From assembly GCA_016630955.3 (NCBI GenBank), contig CM049985.1:2480001-2544000 (forward strand): a stretch of DNA of 64,000 bases. The letters are read 5' to 3'. The translations under genes were made by a program, and so were the position numbers. Numbering within the stretch: the first letter of the stretch is position 1; every line of letters begins with the position of its first letter. The notes beneath the pieces are model-generated. The model did not search any database. It saw nothing but the letters and a program-made list of their open reading frames with translations, and was not told where the DNA came from. The stretch is from Didymella arachidicola (taxonomy: Eukaryota > Ascomycota > Dothideomycetes > Pleosporales > Didymellaceae). Positions 55,088 to 64,000 of this stretch are shown piece after piece.

Positions 55088-56270
55088 TCATATGAATAGG
55101 TCCCACAACACAAGCAACGTGCAGAAGGCTGAGGTGCCATAGAAGACCATCTGCGCTGTGCTCCTTCTCTCCGTTGCCCGTTTGAGCTCTTTATTGCCGC
55201 TCCCGACATTCTCCGTCGTATTGAAAGAGTCCTCCACAAGCTGCTCGATATGCGCAGACTGTATCTCGAGGTTGCCGGCCAGCGTCGACTGCAGCTCTGA
55301 GACTTCCAAGAGTGACTTCTCTGCAGCGCTGACACATTGTTAGCTGCAGCTACGTAAGAGGGTGGGGCCGTTGCATACCGAACCTTGTCAAGCTGGTCTT
55401 CGTACTGCTTGAGCATGTCTTGGTTTTCTTGGGCGAACAGTTGCAGCTGCTCAGGATCGAGTTGTTGTTCAATTGCCGCATTCGACTCGTCCTGAACGTG
55501 CGACGACTGCCCACGATAGTCCTTCGAAGCGCCCGAAACACTGTCTCCGCCATTCATGCCACTGTATTCATTCGAAGGCATGGTAGCTCTCGGCTTGTAG
55601 AGCACACTCTTGCTCTTCTCCACCTCCCTCATAAGCCGTATCTCCATCATCGAGCTCTGAAACTGTCCGCACTGCTCCAGCGCATTCTGCAGCGTCCAAA
55701 TGATACTCTCTCTGTGTGCCTTCACCGTGTTCGCCTTGGCCTCCTCAAGCTCCTCCTCTGGGCTCTTTGCCGTAATTGCCCCTCCTGCAGCCCATCTACC
55801 TAATGCGCCTAAGCCCTGCTTCGCGCGCTTTCGCAAGGCAAGTTGCGACACCGTGCTCTGCCGTAACCCTTCAGCTTCTCGCAGGGTGTTGATCGCGTGG
55901 TTCAGCTCGCGCAGCGATTGCTTTGCCTGGGCATCGATCTCGTTGCGTTGCGCATCGGTGAGGTACTTCGTGTCTCTGTCTGTGCCCGCGGAGGCGTTGT
56001 TTGCGCGCGTAAGTTGCTTTCGTCGAGGCGGCGGAGCAGTGGACAGATAGCTCTGTCGTATCGACTTGAGGTCTGTGTGGAGCTTCTTGATATGTGTTCG
56101 CTGCGGTAGTTGTTAGCATCACCCCTCAGGCTTGCGATAAAAACGTGGCCTACAATCCGGTATGCTTCCTTCAGGAACTCGTCCAGGTTCTCCACCCGAA
56201 AGACGTATGGCTCGACGGGCTGTGCATTATGGCTTGCTAGCACTTGGTTAAAGACCGGCGTGATGTTCAT
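55088..56270 (-). CDS. UFE1: ER SNARE, syntaxin-18/Ufe1-like
   Basis: Exons 56154-56270, 55379-56100 and 55088-55328 join in phase to 359 residues; intron 2 has an AGCTAAC branch site. The N-terminus (ITPVFNQVLASH...DEFLKEAYRIRTHIKKLHTDLKSIRQSYLST) is the syntaxin-18 N-domain, rebuilt across the first splice. A long charged helical middle follows, then a Qa-SNARE helix (about 275-335, LFAQENQDMLKQYEDQLDKVR...EVSELQSTLAGNLEIQSAHIEQLVEDS). A single C-terminal anchor (MVFYGTSAFCTLLVLWDLFI) ends the chain. Ufe1 accepts Golgi-derived retrograde vesicles at the ER together with Sec20, Use1 and Sec22, and also mediates ER membrane fusion. Placement of the anchor and SNARE helix is standard for the family. 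Confidence 0.92.
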
Positions 56271-57653
56271 GATGCTGTCCTGCGTTTATGTCTTTGCTGG
56301 CAGGATGACGATGCTCCCGCAGCTTCTCGCTTAGACTACGTCGATGCAACCCTATCCCTGCCTGAGCTCTCAATAGCACCCTCACTTCGACACCTTCGAA
56401 TCTAAATCTACATCCAAATCAGATGCGAGATACCAAACATAGCTTGCTGCTGCATACAATATGCTACGGTAATGGCAACGGTGATTTCTAAGGCTGCCTC
56501 CACTCAATGTCGTTGTTCGTGCCTGCGTCATCGGGGTCTTGTGCGCATTCATTTACCACATCAATATATAGGACTGCTTCATTATCGCCTTGCTCCCGTG
56601 CGATCCCATATGTAGACCTGTGAGCTGATTGTTGGCTTCTCCGAGGAGTGCGCAGGCTCACTGATCCCTTAGTTCAAGGGAGGCCAGTACGGCCACCCTA
56701 ACACCGTCCATTGACATTGCGGTTTCCTGGTAGCTATACCTCTAGACCTCGACGTGTGATGGCCAAATATGTACCCAGTGCTCTCAACCAAGTGCTTTCG
56801 ACCAAGTGCTTTTCTGCAGCGATAGCTACTTGCGACGATCGGTCACTGGCATCAAGAACGTGCATGTTGTCGTTTGAAACGGCCTTCGCCCGATGAACAT
56901 ATTCATGCATGCAGTATTGTGTGGCATTCGCGACATCTAATGGCAATAGGACTACCAGATGACATTACGCGCGTAAGTGCGTCGAATGAGTGTTCCTGAG
57001 ATGTTTGATCCTCCTGCTTGTCCTCGTACGTTGGAAGGAAGGTGCACTTGGAATTATCGTACCACATCGTCCGCTATTCTGCTGTCAAGAATCGTGCAGA
57101 AAGCCTTCGAAACCACGCAATCACTGTGAAGGCTCAGCTAAATTCATTGCGGCTTCCTTACGTGTCGAGCTTACGATAACACCCAACGGCCCCATAACGC
57201 CTGAGCTCCAACCCCGCCTGCCACCTCTCAGGTTCATTCGAGTGCTATCAATATGGATATCTATGACAGATGAGTGCTCTGACTGGCGAGTCGATGTCAG
57301 ACGTAGTCGCTGCTGTACTTACCTATAGTACACACGTGGCGCTGTCTCCTTCCCGTGGGCCGCTACCTCGAACACAAATGCGCCTGCAGCTTGAGTGACC
57401 TACTACACCTTCCCTCGTAATAGTATCTCGTCGATAAAGCTAGTGAAGCTCAGACCCCAAACAATGCATACATAAGGCTGTGCGACAGCTGCTTCGAACT
57501 CTCTCATCATCACTCAACCCCAGAACTTTTTGGCAGTGTCTACAACTCTCAGCCCATTCTTCAGCATCCATATCACCCCAACTCTTCTCTTCTACATTCC
57601 AACACACGCAGCTGCTTTCCTCCACGGTCGAGTTTACGACTACTCCATCCATC
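56271..57653. other. intergenic, no gene seen
   Basis: About 1.4 kb with only short overlapping frames. A pyrimidine-rich stretch just before 57654 is a likely 5' leader. Confidence 0.6.
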
Positions 57654-58290
57654 ATGCTCTTCACCTCGGTCGCCGCTCTCCTCTTTCCCATTGCCATCAT
57701 GGCCGCTCCCGCAAGCAAGTCTGCTGCCGGCGACGACCAGTGCGCGCCCATCGCGTACACGGTGACGGAGTACAACCGCTCGATCAGCCCGAACGCAGCT
57801 CAGATTAGTTTCAATGTCCAGACTGATTACACCACCGACGCCCGAGTCAGCGACCCAGTCAAGGATAGTGTCAACTGCGAGGCCGACGGTGCCATCATCT
57901 CGTCCAGCCCGAAGCAGTGCAACGCCAATGGCCGGAGGCTGCAAGAGCTGGTTTTCATGCTCATGGGCAAGCAAGACGAGGGCAAGTACCGCATTCACCA
58001 CAAATGGCAGTGCAATGGGTAAGTCACCCTGTTTTTGCTACTAAACTTGCAGTGCACTGACTAGATCTCTCTGCAGTGCTACCTGGGAGTCCGTCAACAA
58101 ACTCACCTTTCCTCCTTGCAACACCGACCAGGATGGCACGAACGGCGATACAGTCAAGTGCACCATCAAGCCCTTCATCTTCACGCCACAGACCATCAGC
58201 AAGATGGAGGACGACAAGAAGGCAGTCAAAGATTTGAAGCCCGTAGCCAAGCCGTCTGCTTGCAAGAATCCTCCCAAGTGCGATGCTTGA
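57654..58290 (+). CDS. small secreted cysteine-containing protein, possibly AA1-like
   Basis: Exons 57654-58018 and 58077-58290 join in phase for 192 residues. A clear signal peptide (MLFTSVAALLFPIAIMAAPA) is followed by a short mature protein with eight cysteines. Its text (AAQISFNVQTDYTT, CEADG, RRLQELVFMLM, YRIHHKWQC) resembles the beta-barrel AA1-like fold of Alternaria allergen 1, but identity is low and this is a suggestion only. AA1-like proteins are secreted by plant-associated Dothideomycetes and some interfere with host defence; allergen homologues also occur. The start is the first ATG, and it fits a typical cleavage after APA. The gene stands alone within 4 kb of non-coding DNA. 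Confidence 0.8.
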
Positions 58291-61125
58291 GCACTGCGCT
58301 GCTATCTTGACTGCCTCCAGGACAGTGTGGTGTGTGAGAACGATCTGTTTGCATGGCATTCAGTGAAGGAGTTCCTGGTCGTTGTTCCCTTTTCTCTTCT
58401 GTGCTTATTGAACTTTTTGGACCTTGTCTGTTCTCGTTTAGTTTTTGCCTTCTGTAGATGAATCCGGTCGCTTTTTCCGCCAATTTGTTCCCCTTAATCA
58501 AGTGTGAATACCTCACATGACTCGAAGCTTCGTACGACTAGATGTGAAATGAAGATCCGGAGATAGTAGGAATGATCAAGGGTGATTTAATGGTTGTTAC
58601 ATCGACGATTGCTATCTTGCTTGGCGGCTGACCGCTTCCAAGCATGTGAGACTCGATGAAGGAGCCAAACTCATGAGTGCATATTTGGAAGACGGCCGAG
58701 GGAGTTCACAAAGGTACTGTTTCGAAAGCCCTTTCTGGGCACTGGTATTCAGTCTCATGCATCGACGGTGTCTGTACTGCGCACTGGTTACTGGTTCGGC
58801 TTCAACATTAATGGTCAAAAGTCTCTGGCGTAAATGGGTGGTCGGGGAGCGATGTGGTGTTACGCTGAGCTGTACCGAGCTTTCACGTCGCAGAGATGAT
58901 TGACCATAACCATACAGCCATTCGAGCCTTCAGAGGTACATATTGTAAGGGATGCACACTCCATGCTCTGAGTACCTCCCACCATGTACTTGGAAAGGTC
59001 ACCTGAAGGACTAATGCAACAGGACTGCTATTCCTCCGCAAGTCCACACATTGAAAGTTAATGAGGCCGTTCAGGCCCGATTTCCAGCCACTAAGTTTCT
59101 TGGGGTTGCAGATGGATGCACGGAAGTCGTTCCCCAGAAACCTAGTCTAGAGTGTAGACAGTTCTTGCTTTCCTTACGGCTATCTTAATATGTAAGCCAG
59201 GATCTAAGATATCGACAGGGTTACAGACGGCGCTGCTCTTCTTCAATCAAGCCTTTGACATCATCTGCTGTCGTTGATGGGGGCCGGTGGAGTCGTGCGC
59301 AGTCACCATGAGCAGTCTGTGCCGTTGTGGCCATGCAGTGCTGGTCAGATCAGCAGCGAAATTCGAACCGCTTGGGTGGCAAGGTTCTAGAATCGCAAAA
59401 CAGCCCACCAGCATCACCGTGAACGACCATCGACACCCAATTTCTTAGACGACGAATTTTCCTATTCGTTGGCTCCGCAAAAACGCCCCACGACGTGCTC
59501 AACGATCCTGAACGGTGCATGAACCAGTGATGTAATTAAGGCTCGCGCAAGTGCAGGTTTGCTTATCAATACCCGGTACGGTCTATCGATATCGGCTTGC
59601 CGCCGACACCACCCTCGGTGTGGTGCGTATGTGGACTTCTTGACGTCTTTGTGGGTGGGAGACTGGAGAAAGCGTTGGGCTATTCATGCAAGGACGGCGC
59701 ACGGCGCAGTGAAGCGATGCGAGAAGTGGAGATTCTAGAACACAAGGCTACTGCAGCATGGCGAAAAGTCTGTCGCAAGGGCATGTGTGCCAGCGGTCGA
59801 GCGGCGCGTGGCTGCCAACGGTCTGCAAGGCACCGGCACTTATACGGGGTCCGCAGTGCGATTTCGAGCTGCGAGATTGATGAAGGTGCTTGGCTTCCAG
59901 GGTTCGATGGGAAGCCACGTGCGACGTCGTATTGCAGACAACCGGTATGATACGCATGGCCTGGGAGATATTGATGGCAATGCGAGAAACTCGGTTAAAA
60001 TCGTGCAAGTATGGCCTTGGACAGAGTCAAATGTCGAATGTCACAGTGGATAAGAAGTGTGGCCACTTGCGACGACAAAGAGAGCGCAAAAACTCAGTGC
60101 ATTTCTAAACGAACAGGATCTACGAAGCATGCAGAAACGGTTGCCGGGATGCTTCATGCAAATGCAACAATTCTTGTTCAACGGGATAGGTCATAAGACT
60201 TTTTCATGCCTCCATCTCAACGGTTTATGAAAGCAACGAGAGGCAGGCAAACCGAAAGTCGTCAAGTATCCAAACATCTAAAGAACATCGATTGCTATCT
60301 TAAGCCAGTCTGAGGATGTGGCGGTGTTGACACGACAGGAGGCCCGGGCGGCGCAGGTCAGCCTCCTGCCGCTGTGGATGTCTCGAACCTTATTCCAGAT
60401 CGCGAAACAGCACATGGAGAACAGGGTCCTCGTAAGACACCGAGCTGTTCGCACGGGGTAAAAACAGACTTAAACCGCTTGGAGTGGTGAGAGCCGCAAG
60501 ACGCGTCGTGCGACGCGAATGGACTCGCGCAAGCCAGTAAGCGAGATTGCAAAGGCTCACATCACAAGCTGCATCGAGTCAGATTGGCACGGCAAGGCGA
60601 GCAATTGATCAGGTAATTTGATTGATAGCGACAGTCTATATCGTTTTCGACTACAGGGCCACGCACCAAGCCTGGGACGTCTCCTTGTCCGTATGGAAGA
60701 GGAAGGAGGTGGACTCCTGAAGAATCGAAGAAAGGAGAAGTGAATCTCGCTAGCCCCAGTGAGGAAGGCCAGAACCCCAAGATGGTATATGTCATGACAT
60801 CGTGAGATAAGAATTAGACTAGAAAACAAGTGCCAGAATCCATGCCTCTAAGTCGCGATGCTGTTGTCGAGCGAAGTATGCGTAGGGCGGACGTGGGAAG
60901 CAAACATAAGCAATGGCGGAGTGCGCGTCGATATGTGGTTATGAAAGAATATATTGCCTGCGACGCTGTCTGCCTCGTCATTACTCGGAATGATATCGAT
61001 TCCATCCCTCTCCTCTCTCTGGGTATATCGCGAATAGGTATGTGGATTACGGCGTAGAATATGCGACAACACGGTCGCCAACACCCAACATGCCAATCAT
61101 GTACAAGCTGATAAAACGGCAAGAT
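58291..61125. other. long gene-free region
   Basis: About 2.8 kb without a family-like frame, tRNA or clear repeat. It is the longest empty stretch in the window. Confidence 0.6.
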
Positions 61126-62073
61126 TTATGCGTGGAAGGGCTGGTGACGGCGAGCGTGGCCGTGAGCGTGCCTCTTCGCGTTGACGGTCTCATAGGCGGT
61201 AACGTAGACGACCTCGGTCTTGGTCTTCTGGGCGCTGACCGTCGAAGACGGGGGGGCAGAGGTGACGGCAGCAGCCTCGACCTTGAAGTTGTCCTGGCTG
61301 TCAGCGCTGGAGGAAGTAGCAGCACTGGAGGAAGCAGCAGCACTGGAGGAAGCAGCAGCACTGGAGGAAGCAGCAGCGCTGCTGGTAGCTGCGGCCTGGG
61401 TGGAAGTAGCCTTGGTGGAAGGAGCGGCAGAGCTTGGGGCAGCACTGCTGGGGCTCTCATTTCCAGGAGCCTCACCACCGCACATGTAGAAGTCCATGTT
61501 CTGGTCGGGCTCGCAGGTCTTGGTCTGTACGTCATCCGGAAAGACGTAGGAGATCTTGTTGCACGAGGCGGGGTCATTGCAAGACATGACCGGGCACCAG
61601 GTGTTGGCGGCGGAAGCCTTAACGGCACCGGTCTGTGCACCAGCGACCAGGTAGTAACCCTCTTGTCTGGTGGGACAATCGGCGCTGTTGGAAGGGCAGT
61701 CTACGTAGGAGACATCAAGGTAGTTGTAGTTGAAGCCGGGGGAGTTCTTCTGTATGAAGTACTCGAGCTGGGTGATGTCGTTGCCCTTGCACTGCTGAGT
61801 TTTGGAAATCTTGATAGAAATACCAACATCTCCGCCCTTGGGGTCGGCGTAATTCTCCTGGTAAGTCTCGCCGGACTTCAGCTTGACCATCTCATCGGTA
61901 GGGCAGCCGTCGCCCTTGTAGACAGACCACAAGTAAACATCGTAGTTGCAGCGGTTGTGAACACGGGCCAGGGGCTTGCTGGTATTGGCCTCGGCGTTGA
62001 GGGTGACTGCGCTCCTGGCCGAGGCAGTGGCAGCCATGGAGGCCGCGACAGAAAGGACAGTAATGAGCTGCAT
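61126..62073 (-). CDS. BYS1-domain (thaumatin-like) secreted protein with Ser/Ala-rich tail
   Basis: A single frame of 315 residues from ATG 62073; upstream ATGs in the same frame give no signal peptide. A signal peptide (MQLITVLSVAASMAATASA) leads to the BYS1 domain (about 33-200): HNRCNYDVYLWSVYKGDG, then SGETYQENY, GGDVGISIKISK, QLEYFIQKNSPGFNYNYLDVSYVDC. Paired cysteines are spaced as in Blastomyces yeast-phase-specific protein 1. Residues 220-275 are a Ser/Ala/Thr stretch with a repeated Ala-Ser-Ser-Ser unit, encoded by a tandem repeat at about 61313-61390 and probably O-glycosylated. The C-terminal 30 residues are His/Arg-rich with no GPI signal, so the protein is probably secreted. Roles of BYS1 proteins are poorly known. 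Confidence 0.9.
   Translation of the reverse strand: MQLITVLSVAASMAATASARSAVTLNAEANTSKPLARVHNRCNYDVYLWSVYKGDGCPTDEMVKLKSGETYQENYADPKGGDVGISIKISKTQQCKGNDITQLEYFIQKNSPGFNYNYLDVSYVDCPSNSADCPTRQEGYYLVAGAQTGAVKASAANTWCPVMSCNDPASCNKISYVFPDDVQTKTCEPDQNMDFYMCGGEAPGNESPSSAAPSSAAPSTKATSTQAAATSSAAASSSAAASSSAAASSSAATSSSADSQDNFKVEAAAVTSAPPSSTVSAQKTKTEVVYVTAYETVNAKRHAHGHARRHQPFHA
61313..61390. repeat. coding tandem repeat in the BYS1 gene
   Basis: The word gcagcactggaggaa, spaced at 18 bp, repeats about four times; it encodes the Ser/Ala linker and is prone to length change. Confidence 0.7.
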
Positions 62074-64000
62074 TTTGGCTGACTTTGACCGGATCCTTCG
62101 TAAAGACAGTAGACGACTCGTAAAATGTCGAGTGAGAGAGTGACTGCTGAACACCTGAAAGAGTGAAGTTATTCAGCAAAAAGAATACGGGTTAACAAAA
62201 TCCTGCTTGTTGCGGTAGGGGAGACACTCGGGACGCCTGGGGGATGCGAAGTAAATAAGATGGCTGAATCCTAGCAGACATAGCCGGGGGCCATTCGCGC
62301 ACCCACCCGCCATGGATCGAATCGTGGCTCGTAGCGTGGGCTTGCTCAAGACGGTGCCAAACGACATGGCTAGTCCGGAGAACAGGCGCGGGAAAGCATG
62401 CATGGTCCCAAATGGCAAAAGCCTAGCCAGACTCAGCAAGGGGTACACCAATCGGACGCCAGCTGTGCCTGATCGGCAGGGCGCCTACCACGCACACGCT
62501 GTAATTTAGCCCAGAGCCGGTCGGCGCACCGCCCAAAACAGAGTAAATTACGGCCAGGATGTGGCTGATCGAGAGTCGACTTGTTTCTGTGGTCCCCAGA
62601 ACTCGCAGAGATTTCAACTGAAACGAGTCAACACCTCGGGCGCATTCGTCCAAGCCTTGGTGCTGTTTGGTTGACAGATGTTGGGACCAAGATCAGCGTT
62701 CTGCGATTCTAGAATTCAACACCAACGCCTTTGTGTGCCTCATATTGTCTCATGAGCACATTCACCAATGAAGTCCTCGGCGAGCATGGCAATGTTGGCC
62801 TTAATCGTCAGTAGTTCCGCGTGTCAAGCCTCTAGGCCTTGGAAAGGGGCACTGTCTCGTGACTTGGTCAAACTCCCGCCTCGGCCGGCGGCACGCATGC
62901 TGTGCAAGTGCTGCGCTGCGTTGTGCTGTTCGAGGCGGTCATTTTGTGCAATACTACGAGAGCAGCCTTGCCTTCCTCACGTCCAGCGTCATCTTGCAGT
63001 CGCATCGTAACGGGTCAGGTGGGTGTGCCAACAGCCAAGCCTGTATTGGTAGGCGCCCTGCTTAAAAAATGTCTTGAACCAATCAGAGCCTGCTCAGTCC
63101 ATATTTCATTTCCTCCACCTGCCAACCAAAAGCATGGCATCCCAACATTAAGTCGAGATGAGCTCAATAACTGCAGCGTCACTTCCTTCTTCGACTGTTC
63201 TGCTTCCCTGCCAACCGCTCCGATTGCCATGGCACGCTTGGACTGTGGAGCTGACCGCCGCAACAAGAGGTGATGTCGCTGTCGTGCCACGTCAAATCTC
63301 AGGCGCTGCGCAATTGATAAGAACTTACGTCTTGTCGAATGTTGTGGCCCAGCAGTCTCGCCTGCAGGTGCAACCTGGCTACCGCTTTGTTGGGCGCCGC
63401 ACCGTTGCTTGTGTTGGAAAGACAAAGTGAAGGGTTCAAGGTGGCGTATGCTCCTCACGTGCTCTCTGCGTTTGCCCACTGGCATTTAGCACATGACCAT
63501 CTGACTGCGCAGGCACTGCCCTCGATATTTCGTTGTGGAAAAGAATATCATTACTGGAGCCTATTCCAGCAGTCTCCCTGACGACGCACATGTCTTCTCG
63601 TTGAGCAGTATGGTAGCTGCCGTGCCACGCGTACCTAGGACGGCGTCGTCACCACGTGAAGACGAAACAGATGTTGTCCCTCCCCACGCACATACGAGAG
63701 GTTCGCATCTGACCACCATGAAACCAACAACCGGCTGCAAAACGAGACTGATTTAGATAACCTGCGAGCCATCTGCATCGGTGTGAGCGACTCTACCCTA
63801 TCTTTCTCTGACTACCTCGCCCACAGCGCATTGTGCATTAGAGGCGTACACAGTCTATGCTTCAAAGAGACGGCGACGTCAAAGCAAGTGTTGAGGTCGA
63901 AAGTACTGATCTAGACACGCCACAAGGCTGGGCTGTAAGGGTTGGTTGTTGCAAATGTGCAGTTGATGTGACTGGCGGTGTTTCTTATACGAAATGTCAT
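62074..64000. other. intergenic to right edge, no gene seen
   Basis: About 1.9 kb. Frames on both strands are short and family-less; no exon chain could be assembled. Confidence 0.55.

Noticed and set aside
59340..59385. attcgaacc word suggesting a second tRNA
   Set aside because: No matching acceptor, anticodon or D arms can be folded around it.
61042..62082. 346-codon open frame on the plus strand
   Set aside because: Antisense to the BYS1 gene, whose signal peptide and domain are clear; Gly/Ser runs come from the repeat.
1..64000. CRISPR arrays, operons or other prokaryotic systems
   Set aside because: Spliced genes, a class II nuclear tRNA and fungal families show this is a eukaryotic chromosome; no spaced repeat array of CRISPR type was seen.

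Overview
The window looks like nuclear DNA of a filamentous ascomycete, most likely a Dothideomycete. The evidence is short introns of about 45-100 bp with GT..AG borders and CTAAC/CTGAC-type branch sites, fungal-only families (Zn2Cys6 and C2H2 regulators, GT90/CAP10, BYS1, a probable AA1-like secreted protein, Mob/phocein) and a pogo/Fot-type transposon. Most genes below were rebuilt by joining exons through visible splice sites whose reading phases agree. Class-level placement is an inference.

Layout. 0-3 kb: the 5' end of a GH43 glycosidase leaving the left edge, a 1.4-kb non-coding stretch with degenerate repeats, and an unrecognised acidic protein followed by a perfect hairpin. 3-14 kb: a 3-hydroxyisobutyrate-dehydrogenase-like oxidoreductase, divergent from mitochondrial N-acetylglutamate synthase (arginine synthesis), then a FucP-type sugar transporter and a multi-membrane-span GT90 glycosyltransferase. 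14-18 kb: a broken gene resembling the C-terminal domain of class V chitinases, and a MITE-like element. 18-36 kb is gene-dense housekeeping: a C2H2 regulator, a Mob/phocein protein, a Zng1/CobW metallochaperone, membrane proteins, a probable augmin subunit 3 divergent from thymidylate synthase over a promoter with an MCB box, and an F-box-like acidic protein.

36-47 kb is gene-poor and accessory in character. It holds two related Zn2Cys6 regulators (one with a frame break), a truncated and frameshifted MFS pump, and an intact isochorismatase-type amidohydrolase. I read it as the remnant of a small metabolic cluster. 47-54.6 kb: tRNA-Ser(AGA), a Gag-like protein, cytosolic aspartate aminotransferase, and a complete pogo/Fot-like transposon of 1,834 bp with 45-bp terminal repeats and a TA duplication, sitting about 200 bp upstream of the aminotransferase start. 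55-64 kb: an Ufe1/syntaxin-18 SNARE and two secreted proteins (AA1-like candidate and BYS1) in long non-coding spacers.

Working links: N-acetylglutamate synthase and aspartate aminotransferase both belong to amino-acid metabolism, and a Gcn4/CPC1-type TGACTCA site sits at the former's start. Thymidylate synthase and the augmin-like gene share a promoter suited to G1/S expression. GH43, the sugar permease, BYS1 and the AA1-like protein fit a plant- or polysaccharide-associated life style, though none of this proves it.
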